Part shown: one piece after another, positions 47,882 through 57,103 of the stretch
How positions within the stretch are numbered: position 1 is the stretch's first letter
How the letters are laid out: each line of letters starts with the position of its first letter
Source: Xanthomonas hortorum pv. pelargonii
Lineage (GTDB): Bacteria; Pseudomonadota; Gammaproteobacteria; Xanthomonadales; Xanthomonadaceae
Reading direction: 5' to 3'
Assembly: GCF_024499015.1 (NCBI RefSeq)
Contig: NZ_CP098604.1
Span: 1,116,001-1,180,000 of the forward strand
Length of the DNA: 64,000 nt
Notes under the pieces: generated by a model
Seen by the model: only the letters and a program-made list of their open reading frames with translations
What the model was told of the DNA's origin: nothing
Database searches by the model: none
Program-made: the position numbers and the translations under genes

Positions 47882-49018
47882 ATGCGCTACGCGATCGTTA
47901 CCGAAACCTATCCCCCCGAAGTCAATGGTGTGGCGCTGACCGTGCACGGCCTGGAAACCGGCCTGCGGGCACGCGGACATCAGGTGGACGTGGTGCGCCC
48001 GCGTCAGAGCGGCGATACGGAACCGGCGACTGCCTTGTTGGTGCGCGGCGCATCGCTGCCGCGCTATCCGGGGCTGAAATTCGGGCTGCCGGCAACGCAG
48101 CGCCTCATCCGTCATTGGCGAATCACGCAGCCGGATGCGATCTATGTGGCCACGGAAGGCCCCCTGGGCTGGTCGGCGATGCGTGCAGCGCGCCGGCTCG
48201 GCATCCCGGTCGCCACCGGCTTCCATACGCGTTTCGACGAATACCTGCCCGACTACGGCGCCGCCTGGCTGCAAGGCACCGCGTTGCGCTGGATGCGGCG
48301 CTTTCACAACCAGGCCGATGCCACCCTGGTGCCGACGCGCGAATTGCAGCAATTCCTGCGCGAGGGCGGATTCGAGCGCGTGCAATTGCTGGCGCGCGCG
48401 GTGGACAACCAGCAGTTCGATCCGGCGCGACGCGATCACGCCCTGCGTGCCGAATGGGGGATCGAAGGCGAAGGCTTCGCTGCAATCTACGTCGGGCGCA
48501 TCGCCAACGAAAAGAATCTGCCGCTTGCCATCCATGCATTCCGCAAGCTGCAGCAGATCCGCCCGAAAGCACGCTTCGTGTGGGTGGGCGATGGCCCGGC
48601 ACGCGGAAAGATCGCGCACGAGAATCCTGATTTCATTTTCTGCGGCATCCAGCGCGGCGAAGCGCTGGCACGCCACTTCGCCAGCGGCGATCTGTTCCTG
48701 TTCCCCAGCCGCAGCGAGACCTTCGGCAACGTGACCCTGGAGGCGATGGCCAGCGGCGTGGCCACGGTCGCTTTCGATTACGGCGCTGCACGCGAGTATC
48801 TGCGCAGCGGTCACAGCGGCGCGGCAGTCGAGACCGACGAGGCGTTTATCCAGGCCGCCGTCGCACTCACCGACGACGACGCGATGCGCCAGCGCATGGG
48901 TGCTGCGGCCGCGCAGGCGATGCAGAAACTGCATCCGGACAATGTGGTGTCCGATTTCGAAGCCTTGTTGCTGGGCATCACCGCTGCACGGGGGCGTTAT
49001 GTCGGCAACGCGGCTTGA
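47882..49018 (+). CDS. GT4 glycosyltransferase, lipid-glycosylating type
   Basis: A 378-residue GT4 enzyme. N-terminal TETYPPEVNGVALTVHGL, donor-binding YVGRIANEKNLPLAIHAF, and the EX7E region SRSETFGNVTLEAMASG match the SqdX/MgtA-like branch that glycosylates lipids or mannosylates diacylglycerol-like acceptors. The acceptor is not known. It overlaps the PAP2 gene by 20 bases and follows phoBR-ppk-ppx. Confidence 0.85.
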   Translation: MRYAIVTETYPPEVNGVALTVHGLETGLRARGHQVDVVRPRQSGDTEPATALLVRGASLPRYPGLKFGLPATQRLIRHWRITQPDAIYVATEGPLGWSAMRAARRLGIPVATGFHTRFDEYLPDYGAAWLQGTALRWMRRFHNQADATLVPTRELQQFLREGGFERVQLLARAVDNQQFDPARRDHALRAEWGIEGEGFAAIYVGRIANEKNLPLAIHAFRKLQQIRPKARFVWVGDGPARGKIAHENPDFIFCGIQRGEALARHFASGDLFLFPSRSETFGNVTLEAMASGVATVAFDYGAAREYLRSGHSGAAVETDEAFIQAAVALTDDDAMRQRMGAAAAQAMQKLHPDNVVSDFEALLLGITAARGRYVGNAA

Positions 49019-49541
49019 GGTTCTACGCGGTCACGAAGCGCGCTGGTGCCGGCGCGCCAATCACTGGTGCCGGCGTCACCCGGTGCGGCGCGCGTTCGCC
49101 ACCATCAGCCGGCTCGGCGATGGGGTGTTCTGGTATGGCCTGATGGGCCTGTTGGTGCTGCTCGACGGCATGGACGGCGTGCGCGCATCTGCGCACATGG
49201 CGGCCACCGGCGTGCTTGCGCTGACCTTGTACAAGTCGCTCAAACGCTGGACGCGGCGGCCACGCCCGTATGCCGCCGACGTGCGTATTCGCGCCTGGGT
49301 GGCACCGCTGGACGAGTTCAGTTTTCCGTCCGGCCACACCTTGCACGCGGTGTCCTTCAGCATCGTGGCGCTGGCCTACTATCCGTGGCTGGCACCGTTG
49401 CTGGTGCCGTTCTCGGCGGGCGTGGCGCTGTCGCGGGTGGTGTTGGGGCTGCATTATCCAAGCGATGTACTGGCTGCGACCGCGATCGGGGTGGTGCTGG
49501 CCAGTTTGTCGTTGTGGGGATTACCGGTGTTGCTGGGGTGA
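48999..49541 (+). CDS. PAP2-family membrane phosphatase
   Basis: A 180-residue integral membrane protein with the three PAP2 motifs: KSLKRWTRRPRP, the PSGHT segment in FSFPSGHTLHAVSF, and SRVVLGLHYPSDVLAA. PAP2 enzymes remove phosphate from phosphatidate or undecaprenyl pyrophosphate. The start inside the upstream GT4 gene (20-base overlap) indicates coupled translation. Confidence 0.9.
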   Translation: MSATRLEVLRGHEARWCRRANHWCRRHPVRRAFATISRLGDGVFWYGLMGLLVLLDGMDGVRASAHMAATGVLALTLYKSLKRWTRRPRPYAADVRIRAWVAPLDEFSFPSGHTLHAVSFSIVALAYYPWLAPLLVPFSAGVALSRVVLGLHYPSDVLAATAIGVVLASLSLWGLPVLLG

Positions 49542-49596
49542 TGAATCAGGCCGGGTCGGCCCGAGTGATCCGCCCAGATAAGTAACGCGTCTCAGC

Positions 49597-49785
49597 ACTC
49601 CCTTCTCCCCTCGGGAGAAGGTGCCCTGCAGGGGCGGATGAGGGTACGTGCGAAGCCTCGCGCACTCGCCGTACAAGATCTCTCGCGAAGGTTGATAAAA
49701 AGCCAACACGCAGCAATTGCAACTTCAGCGTGTGGCTTCGCCCCGTACCCTCACCCCTACCCCTCTCCCGCAGGGAGAGGGGATT
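49597..49785. repeat. Intergenic inverted-repeat element, about 190 bases
   Basis: Two arms of about 50 bases run toward each other: a left arm containing GGATGAGGGTACGTGCGAAG and a right arm containing CTTCGCCCCGTACCCTCACC, each with its own GGGAGA/TCTCCC palindrome. It fills most of the 324-base gap between the PAP2 and lpxH genes and encodes nothing recognisable. It resembles MITE-like or palindromic repeats of Xanthomonas. Confidence 0.7.
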
Positions 49786-49865
49786 TCGCTCCGTGCTTGT
49801 CCTGCTCACGCTGCCTACCCCAGCGTCCCGGTTCCCGTCCCGCGCTGCCGCCGTACAATGGCGCA

Positions 49866-50609
49866 ATGACGAACCTGTTCATTTCCGACCTGCATCTGGA
49901 TCCGGCCCGGCCGGCGATTACCGAGCTGTTTCTGGACTTCCTGCGCACGCAGGTGCCCGGCAGCGACGCGCTCTACATCCTCGGCGATCTGTTCGAAGCC
50001 TGGATCGGCGATGACACCCCGACGACCGCCGCAGATGCGGTCGCCACTGCGCTGCATGCCGTCGCCGATAGCGGCGTACCGGTGTTCTTCATGGCAGGCA
50101 ACCGCGATTTTCTGGTTGGCCAGACCTATGCGCAGCGCGCCGGCTTCCGCATCCTGCCCGACCCCACCGTCATCGATCTGTACGGGCATCCGACGCTGCT
50201 GATGCACGGCGATCTGCTATGCACCGACGACACCGCCTATCAGGCGTTCCGTGCACAGACGCGCGACCCGGTGTTTCAGGCGCAGTTCCTGGCCCAGCCG
50301 CTGGCCGCACGGGTGGCGTTCGCGCAGCAGGCGCGCGCGGCAAGCCAGGCGCGTCAATCGGAACTCAAGCAGGGCGATCAATCGCGCTTCGAAACCGTTA
50401 CCGACGTCGCACCGGCCGAAGTGGAAGCGACCTTCGTGCGTTATGGCGTAGATCGCTTGATCCACGGTCATACCCATCGCCCCAACGTGCACACGCTGCA
50501 GGCCGGTGGCCACACCTGCACGCGCATCGTGCTGGGCGACTGGTACGAACAAGGCTCGGTGTTGCGTGTGGATGCCGATAGCATCGCGCTGGAGCAGTTG
50601 GCGCTTTAG
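49866..50609 (+). CDS. lpxH: UDP-2,3-diacylglucosamine diphosphatase LpxH
   Basis: A 247-residue calcineurin-like enzyme of lipid A synthesis. Metal motifs [45 protein letters not shown] and [11 protein letters not shown] are all present. Confidence 0.94.
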   Translation: MTNLFISDLHLDPARPAITELFLDFLRTQVPGSDALYILGDLFEAWIGDDTPTTAADAVATALHAVADSGVPVFFMAGNRDFLVGQTYAQRAGFRILPDPTVIDLYGHPTLLMHGDLLCTDDTAYQAFRAQTRDPVFQAQFLAQPLAARVAFAQQARAASQARQSELKQGDQSRFETVTDVAPAEVEATFVRYGVDRLIHGHTHRPNVHTLQAGGHTCTRIVLGDWYEQGSVLRVDADSIALEQLAL

Positions 50610-50640
50610 CGTGGCTGAGAGAACCTAGCGAGCAAAGGCA

Positions 50641-51060
50641 TCACTGCACGCTACGCGCATGCTCGGCGTAGTCGACAAAACCGGCATTGACCACGTCGTA
50701 CCAGAGCACCGTGCCGTCGGCTTGCACGCGGAAGCGGTCGCGTACCGGGCTGGTCTGCGGGTCGCCAGGGCAGTCGTTGCCATGGCGCTCATGCACTGCG
50801 AATTCGAAGGCATCCGGGGTGGGCGCATCGCCCTGTTCGGACAGGATGCTGATGCAGTTGTCCGGATAAAAATGATCGCTCTGCAAACGCGCTTCCAGCA
50901 CATGCAGCGCGCGCACTTCGGCATCGTTGCCGGTGGGCGTTGCCGTCGCCACAGCAGCGGGCTTGGGTTGAGAGGGAGCCGGCTCGGCGGGTTGCTGTTT
51001 GCAGCCGGCAACCGCAAGTACGGCCAGGCAAAGCGCCGCATAACGCAAGGACTTGGACAT
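50641..51060 (-). CDS. Small lipoprotein of unknown function
   Basis: A 139-residue protein with a lipoprotein signal (AVLAVAGCKQQ), a Pro/Ala linker, then a compact domain with Cys in DNCISIL and NDCPGD. The start at 51060 puts the lipobox at the correct place. No family recognised. It stands between lpxH and the metalloprotease gene, convergent with lpxH. Confidence 0.75.
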   Translation of the reverse strand: MSKSLRYAALCLAVLAVAGCKQQPAEPAPSQPKPAAVATATPTGNDAEVRALHVLEARLQSDHFYPDNCISILSEQGDAPTPDAFEFAVHERHGNDCPGDPQTSPVRDRFRVQADGTVLWYDVVNAGFVDYAEHARSVQ

Positions 51061-51142
51061 AAGTGCTCCGCTCCACAAGACAAGGCCGGCAGTTGCCGAC
51101 GGTGCGCCTAGTCTGCGCTACACCTGCGCGCGGGTGTAGCGG

Positions 51143-51170
51143 CAAAAGCCCGGCACATGGAGTGCCGGGC
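51143..51170 (-). terminator. Terminator after the metalloprotease gene
   Basis: GCCCGGCAC and GTGCCGGGC pair around ATGGA, followed on the minus strand by TTTTG, 27 bases past the stop at 51197. Confidence 0.75.
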
Positions 51171-51196
51171 CGACAGCGAAACGCTCAACGTCAACC

Positions 51197-52450
51197 TCAG
51201 CGGAAGCCGGCAATCGTGGCCTTGGTGTTGACCAGCACGCGCTGATTGTCGGCGGTGCTGGCATTGCCCATCGGGATGCCGTTGTAGTTGATGTTGGGGT
51301 TGGACCAATAGTTCAGGCGCGGGCAACCGCTGCTGCAGTCGTAGGCCATGATGGTGCGCCAGCTGTTGCCGTAGCGATAGCCGTGACCGTAGACATACGG
51401 CGAGGTGCTCGGGTCGTTGGTGGCGTCGTGGCGTGCGCTCTGCAGGTGCCCGATTTCATGCGCAAAGCTGTAGTAGCCGGTGGCGCAATCCCAGTACACC
51501 GATGCAAATGCGGTTGCGGCGGTCGACCCAATACCCGAAGCCAGTCCGCAGTAAGTGGCGTTGTTCAACACGATCACGCCCACATCGGCGGTATACGTGT
51601 TGCGGCTGGTGTGGATGCTGTCCATGTAACCGTCGTTGGTCACGCGGAAGCGCTGAAGGTCGGTGGTGAAGTTGCCGGTTTCGCTGTAGCTGGTGGTCTC
51701 GTAACGCGCCAGCTGCAAGGTGATGCCGACGTTGCTGTTGGTGTAGCCCTGGTTGGCTTCGGCCACCGCCAGCTGCACCAGCGCCTGCATGTTGCCGCCG
51801 TACGCAGTCACCGCCTGATTGGTGGCGACCACCAGCACGCGAATGGTCGCCGGGCTGCCGGACGAGGCGGCGGCAGCGGTGACGCGGCCGTCGCCGGGCA
51901 TGTCGAACTTGGGCAGCAGGCTGTATTCGGCCGGATGCTCCTGCGGCATGCGCTGCTCATCCACCTGCACCAGCACGTGGCGACCATCAGCCAGCGGACG
52001 CAGGCGATAGAGTTTGCCGGCGTAGCGGATGGTTCCGGTGACGGTGTCGCCGCTACGGACCAAGATCGCTGAGTTCAGCGGATCCACGCCCGACAGCGTG
52101 CGTGCACGCGTGCCAGCGCGCGGGCCCAGGTTGCCGTACCACACGCTATCGCCGCCTTCCAGGGCATCGACCTTGGCCTGGGTGGCGGTGATGGTCTGGC
52201 CGTCCAGTTGCAGTTTCAGCAGCTTTTCCGACGCGGTGACTGCGCCGGCATCGAGCTGGACTACCTGCGCGGTGGCTGTTGACGGTGAGCTCAACACCCG
52301 TTGCAGCGAGGGTTCGGTGGTGGCCGTGGCGGCTGCACTGCGGCTCAGCGCAGGACCGGATTGATACAGCGGTTTGCCGGCAGCGGCGGCCGAACCGGCC
52401 AGACACATGGCAATCAGACCCACCGTGGTGCACATCGACTTCGACTTCAT
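51197..52450 (-). CDS. Secreted zinc metalloprotease (reprolysin-like, M12)
   Basis: A 417-residue secreted protease. Signal peptide VGLIAMCLAGSAAAA, a propeptide of roughly 180 residues, then the catalytic domain with the metzincin motif HEIGHLQSARHD and the Met-turn IMAYDC; several Cys for disulfides. The ATG at 52450 is chosen because AAGGAG lies 10 bases upstream. Probably degrades host or environmental protein. Confidence 0.88.
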   Translation of the reverse strand: MKSKSMCTTVGLIAMCLAGSAAAAGKPLYQSGPALSRSAAATATTEPSLQRVLSSPSTATAQVVQLDAGAVTASEKLLKLQLDGQTITATQAKVDALEGGDSVWYGNLGPRAGTRARTLSGVDPLNSAILVRSGDTVTGTIRYAGKLYRLRPLADGRHVLVQVDEQRMPQEHPAEYSLLPKFDMPGDGRVTAAAASSGSPATIRVLVVATNQAVTAYGGNMQALVQLAVAEANQGYTNSNVGITLQLARYETTSYSETGNFTTDLQRFRVTNDGYMDSIHTSRNTYTADVGVIVLNNATYCGLASGIGSTAATAFASVYWDCATGYYSFAHEIGHLQSARHDATNDPSTSPYVYGHGYRYGNSWRTIMAYDCSSGCPRLNYWSNPNINYNGIPMGNASTADNQRVLVNTKATIAGFR

Positions 52451-52637
52451 CGTCTCTCTCTCCTTAGACATGGAAGTAACGGATGTGAAACACCGGGCCC
52501 CTGCCCCCGGGACGCCTTTAAGGCCGGAGTGACAGTCCACATTGCAAGTAGTTGCAAAGGAAAATTACAGTTCTGTGATGATCGCCTTGAATGCATGCGA
52601 TTCCGGCGGCTGCGCAGAGGGAACCCGCGCACATTTT

Positions 52638-53441
52638 TCAGCCAGCCTGCTCCACCAGACTGGCCAACTCATCCTCATCGAAACCGGCAAGCAGCCGCGC
52701 TTGGATATTGAATGGTCCATGCAGATAGCCGCCGGCGTATTCGCGCAGCAGCGCCTTGAAACGCGCGCGCGGCTCGATGCCGGCCTGCGCGCAATACCAG
52801 CGATACCAGCGCGAGCCGGCCGCTACATGCGCCACTTCTTCGCGCAGGATGGTTTCCAGCACCTGCGCAGTGGCGATGTCGCCCAGCGAGCGCAGCTTGA
52901 CGATCATCGCCGGGGTCACGTCCAGGCCACGCGCTTCCAGCACACGTGGCACCAGGGCCATGCGTGCGAGGCCGTCATGCGCGGTTTTCTCGCACATTTC
53001 CCACAGGCCGTTATGCGCAGGGAAATCGCCGTAGTCGTGATCATGCGCCTGCAATCGCGCGCGCAGCAGCATGAAGTGACGCGATTCGTCATCGGCCACC
53101 GCTACCCAATCCGCATAGAACGCATCCGGCAACCCGCGGAAGCGATACACCGCATCCCAGGCCAGATCGATAGCGTTGAGTTCGATATGCGCGATGGCGT
53201 GGATGAAGGCGGCGCGCCCTTCCGGCGTGCCCAATCCACGCCGTGGCACCTCGCGCGGGTGCACCAGCACCGGCGTTGCGGGCCGGCCCGGCATGCAGAT
53301 CGGCGCCGGTGGCGCGGCCTGCGGCGACGGCAACGACAGCGTGCCGGCGCGGAACGCGGCCGCATGTCGCTGGGTCAGCGCGACCTTCTCCAGCGGATCG
53401 GCCGCTTGCAGGCAGGCGTATGCGGCCTGCAAGAGATCCAT
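52638..53441 (-). CDS. DUF455 ferritin-like protein
   Basis: A 267-residue helical protein with the ferritin-like di-metal pattern: AHIELNAIDLAWDAVYRF, ADDESRHFMLLRARL and REEVAHVAAGSRWY supply Glu and His ligands. Related to the MiaE tRNA hydroxylase fold; the substrate is unknown. The start at 53441 avoids an extra N-terminus. Confidence 0.85.
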   Translation of the reverse strand: MDLLQAAYACLQAADPLEKVALTQRHAAAFRAGTLSLPSPQAAPPAPICMPGRPATPVLVHPREVPRRGLGTPEGRAAFIHAIAHIELNAIDLAWDAVYRFRGLPDAFYADWVAVADDESRHFMLLRARLQAHDHDYGDFPAHNGLWEMCEKTAHDGLARMALVPRVLEARGLDVTPAMIVKLRSLGDIATAQVLETILREEVAHVAAGSRWYRWYCAQAGIEPRARFKALLREYAGGYLHGPFNIQARLLAGFDEDELASLVEQAG

Positions 53442-53502
53442 CGTCACTTCAGCGCTCCGTCGTTCGCGGGCAGCGCAACTCCACAACGCTGCCCCACCAC
53501 CA

Positions 53503-54969
53503 TCACGCGCGGCGTTTGCGCTTGGCTTCGTCGGAGCGCAACTGCTGGATGCGCTGGAAATAACCCGGCTCGATCCCGGTGATGTACTCGCCGTTGAAGC
53601 ACGAGGAATCGAACTGCTTGATGTCCGGGTTGCCTTCGCGCACCGCCACTTCCAGGTCTTCCAGATCCTGATAGATCAGCCAGTCGCAGCCGAGAAATTC
53701 CTGGATCTCGTGCTCGCTGCGGCCGTGCGCAATGAGCTCTTCGGCGGCTGGCATGTCGATGCCGTAGATGTTGGGGTAACGCACCGGCGGCGCAGCCGAG
53801 GCCAGATACACCTTGCGCGCACCGGCATCGCGTGCCATCTGCACGATCTGCCGGCTGGTGGTGCCGCGCACGATCGAATCGTCGACCAGCAGCACCACGC
53901 GGTTGCGGAATTCCAGGTGGATCGGGTTGAGCTTGCGGCGCACCGATTTCTGCCGTTCGCCCTGCCCCGGCATGATGAAGGTGCGGCCCACATAGCGATT
54001 CTTGACGAAGCCTTCGCGGTACTTCACCCCGAGCACGTTGGACATCTCCAGCGCCACATCGCGCGAGGTGTCCGGGATCGGAATGATGGTGTCGATATCG
54101 TGATCCGGGCGCAGGCGCAGGATCTTCTCGCCCAGCTTCAGGCCCATGCGCATGCGCGCCTTGTGCACCGAGATGTTGTCGATCATCGAATCGGGACGCG
54201 CGAAATACACGTACTCGAAGATGCACGGCGCATGGTCGGTGGGCGCGGCGCAGATTTCCGAAAACAGCTCGCCGCGCGCGGTGATCACCAGCGCCTCGCC
54301 GGGGCGCACGTCGCGCACGCGCTGGTAGCCCAGGATGTCCAGTGCCGCCGATTCGGAGGACACGATGTATTCGGTGCCTTCGGCGTGATCGCGCTTGCCC
54401 AGCACCAGCGGACGAATGCCGTGCGGGTCGCGGAACGCCACCAGGCCCAGGCCCAGCACCACGCTCACCACCGCATAGCCGCCCTTGCAGCGACGGTGCA
54501 CACCGGCCACCGCGCGGATCGCCGCCTCGGGGGTGAGCATGCGCTGCGCGTCCAGCTCGTAGGCGAACACGTTCAGCAGCACTTCGCTGTCCGAATCGGT
54601 GTTGATGTTGCGGCGGTCGGCCTCGAACACCTGCTGGCGCAAGGCCTCGGTGTTGATCAGGTTGCCGTTGTGCGCCAGCGCGATGCCGTAGGGCGAGTTG
54701 ACGTAGAACGGCTGCGCCTCGTCCATGCCTTCCGAGCCCGCGGTTGGGTAGCGGCAATGCGCGATGCCGACGCGGCCTTCCAGCACCGCCATCTTCTTCT
54801 CGTCGAAGACGTCGCGTACCAGCCCGTTGGCCTTTTGCACGCGCAGGCGCGTGCCGTCGGCTGTGGCGATGCCTGCGGCGTCCTGCCCACGATGCTGCAG
54901 GACGGTCAGGCCGTCATAAAGCTGCCCGGCGACGTTTTGGTTGCCGACAATACCGACGATGCCACACAT
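53503..54969 (-). CDS. purF: Amidophosphoribosyltransferase (purine synthesis step 1)
   Basis: A 488-residue enzyme. MCGIVGIVG gives the N-terminal Cys nucleophile of the glutaminase domain. The PRPP-binding motif is [18 protein letters not shown] in the C-terminal half. Follows cvpA by 30 bases, the classic cvpA-purF order. Confidence 0.96.
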   Translation of the reverse strand: MCGIVGIVGNQNVAGQLYDGLTVLQHRGQDAAGIATADGTRLRVQKANGLVRDVFDEKKMAVLEGRVGIAHCRYPTAGSEGMDEAQPFYVNSPYGIALAHNGNLINTEALRQQVFEADRRNINTDSDSEVLLNVFAYELDAQRMLTPEAAIRAVAGVHRRCKGGYAVVSVVLGLGLVAFRDPHGIRPLVLGKRDHAEGTEYIVSSESAALDILGYQRVRDVRPGEALVITARGELFSEICAAPTDHAPCIFEYVYFARPDSMIDNISVHKARMRMGLKLGEKILRLRPDHDIDTIIPIPDTSRDVALEMSNVLGVKYREGFVKNRYVGRTFIMPGQGERQKSVRRKLNPIHLEFRNRVVLLVDDSIVRGTTSRQIVQMARDAGARKVYLASAAPPVRYPNIYGIDMPAAEELIAHGRSEHEIQEFLGCDWLIYQDLEDLEVAVREGNPDIKQFDSSCFNGEYITGIEPGYFQRIQQLRSDEAKRKRRA

Positions 54970-54999
54970 GGTGCGCGTTCTCCGCTGCGGCTTGCGCCG

Positions 55000-55746
55000 T
55001 TACTGTGAAGGTGGCCGTGCCTGGCCTTGAGACTCGACCCGAGCCGGGTCGCTTTCTCCGCCGCGAATCTGCGCCGGATCGATATTGGCCGGCATCGCCT
55101 GCGTCGGATCGCGTCCGTCGCTGGCGGCTTTACCGGGTTGCCCAAGCGCACGCGTGATGGTGTCGCTCAAACCGGACCCGGACAGCGCCTTGCCCAGATC
55201 CGTATTATTGCCTGCCGAGGGCAACTTCCCCAACTCCGTTGGCAAGTTGCCGAGTTCCATCGATGGCATGTCCATCGACGGCATGCGCCAGGCCGGCAGT
55301 TGCGCCCGCATCCAGCCCGCACCCGGCGACAGCATCGGCATCAGCACCGATTGGCGCCAGGACGGCTCACGCGGCAGCGGGGTGAAGCTCATCAGCAGCA
55401 CCAGCACGCTGGCCAGAAAGCCGCCGCGCACCACGCCCAGGCCGAACCCGAGCATGCGGTCCATCCCGCCGAGCCGCACTGCATCCACGCCGGCACGGAT
55501 CACCATGCCGATCACCGCTACGGTGATCAGCACGCCGACGAACACCATCGCGTAGCCGCCGAACGACTCGGTGGCCGACGGATGCTTGCCGTCGGCGATC
55601 CAGCGCGCGGCCGAGCCGCCGAACTGGAATGTGGCCCAGCCAGCAAGCAACCAAGACAGCGTACCGACCACGATTGCGACAAAGCCGCGCAGCAAGCCCA
55701 ACAGGGCCGACACCAGAATGATGACGCCCAGCACCATGTCGATCAT
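55000..55746 (-). CDS. cvpA: Colicin V production protein CvpA
   Basis: A 248-residue inner-membrane protein with about four segments in its first 130 residues (VLGVIILVSALLGLLRGF, IVVGTLSWLLAGWATF, AMVFVGVLITVAVIGMVI, GVVRGGFLASVLVLL). The C-terminal 110 residues are a hydrophilic extension with Met/Pro-rich stretches, longer than in E. coli CvpA (about 160 residues). Confidence 0.9.
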   Translation of the reverse strand: MIDMVLGVIILVSALLGLLRGFVAIVVGTLSWLLAGWATFQFGGSAARWIADGKHPSATESFGGYAMVFVGVLITVAVIGMVIRAGVDAVRLGGMDRMLGFGLGVVRGGFLASVLVLLMSFTPLPREPSWRQSVLMPMLSPGAGWMRAQLPAWRMPSMDMPSMELGNLPTELGKLPSAGNNTDLGKALSGSGLSDTITRALGQPGKAASDGRDPTQAMPANIDPAQIRGGESDPARVESQGQARPPSQ

Positions 55747-55976
55747 TGCCAACTTCTCCGCGCGGCGCACGCGCCGTTGCTGCAACCTGGCTCGGTGTTC
55801 ATTGCGCTCCCCTCCATGGGTGTGAGGCGGTCGGGAATCTGAAAACCACCGACGACATGTCGTGAGTGGCTGTCAGGCTTGATGCGGACGACCTGCAGCA
55901 CGCGCAGTGTACGAAGGGTCGCGCCGATGCAGATGTCTGATACCGGCGACGCACACCCGATGGCGGCGCAGCCGTT

Positions 55977-57044
55977 TTACGGATGCGGACGCACCATGCC
56001 GGAAATGCCGACCTTGGCCGCCACCTGCGCACGCAGCTGTTCGGCATCGCCACGGTTGGCCACCGGGCCTACACGCACGCGGTTGAGCGCGCCCTTATCG
56101 GTGCGGACCTGTTCGACAAAGGCGCTGAAGCCGGCGGCGCGTACGCGGTCGCGCAGGGCATTGGCGTCTTCGGCGCGGCCAAACGCACCCAACTGAACCG
56201 CAAAACCGACCGAACTGGCGGCAGGCGCTGCCGGCGCGGTAGGCGCAGCCACGACCGGCTTGGCAGGTTCGGGCTTGGCCGGCTCGGCTTTGGCTACTTC
56301 CGGCTTGGCCGGCACAGGCTTGGGCGCCTCGGCCGGCTTGGGCGCGGCGGCTACCGGCTTGGCCGGCTCCGGCGGCAGGCTTTCGGTCCTGGTCGGCGCG
56401 GTGGTGCTGGCGGCTGCCACACTGCTGCTGGGCTTTGCGGCCGGTGCAGGCGTCGGTGCAGCTGCGGCAGGCGCTGGCGCGGCGGCATTGGCATCCAGCG
56501 TCACCACCTGCGCATTGACGTCGCCGCGCACCTTCACTGCCTGCAGGCGGGCCGATTCGGCCTGGGCCTGATCGACATATGGCCCCACGCGCACGCGCCA
56601 GGCAGGGCGGCCGTTGATCTGGGTCTTTTCGCTGAAGCCCGGCAGTTGCGCCTGCTTGAGCCGCGCGATCACGGCATCGGCATCGGCACTGGTGGCATAG
56701 GCACCGAAATTCACCGCGTAGTTGCCGGCGGCCACATCAGGGGCCGATGGCGCGCTGGAGGGCTTGGCCAGGTCGGCCGCATCCGGGTTGTCCTGCACCG
56801 CTGCCGGCGCCGTGGCGGCACCGCGCATGCCCAGTGCACCGCCGACAGGCGCATCGCCCGGGGTGACCAGCGGCAATTCGCGGGTTTCGAACTCGCCATT
56901 GGCAGGCGCTGCGGGTGCCTCGAGCGGCACATCGGCCACGCCGCTCGACGGCGCAGGGCCCTTGACCAGCATCGGCAGGAAGATCACGGCAAGCGCCACC
57001 AGAACGATGGCGCCAATCAATCGCTGTTTCAGAGCAGTATCCAC
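55977..57044 (-). CDS. dedD: DedD-like protein with two SPOR domains
   Basis: A 355-residue protein with an N-terminal membrane anchor (LIGAIVLVALAVIFLPML), then a SPOR domain at about 106-185 (YAVNFGAYATSADADAVI), an Ala/Pro/Lys-rich linker, and a second SPOR domain at about 278-352 (FAVQLGAFGRAEDANALR). SPOR domains bind denuded septal peptidoglycan. E. coli DedD has one; two are seen here. Between folC and cvpA, as usual. Confidence 0.88.
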   Translation of the reverse strand: MDTALKQRLIGAIVLVALAVIFLPMLVKGPAPSSGVADVPLEAPAAPANGEFETRELPLVTPGDAPVGGALGMRGAATAPAAVQDNPDAADLAKPSSAPSAPDVAAGNYAVNFGAYATSADADAVIARLKQAQLPGFSEKTQINGRPAWRVRVGPYVDQAQAESARLQAVKVRGDVNAQVVTLDANAAAPAPAAAAPTPAPAAKPSSSVAAASTTAPTRTESLPPEPAKPVAAAPKPAEAPKPVPAKPEVAKAEPAKPEPAKPVVAAPTAPAAPAASSVGFAVQLGAFGRAEDANALRDRVRAAGFSAFVEQVRTDKGALNRVRVGPVANRGDAEQLRAQVAAKVGISGMVRPHP

Positions 57045-57103
57045 GTAAAGAGACGAGAGGCGGCGTGGCGGGTTGCCGCGGCGATTATAAGGCCGCAGCC
57101 GGG

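Noticed and set aside
53176..55008. 610-residue open frame opposite purF
   Set aside because: Shadow of purF and its neighbours; no recognisable domain.
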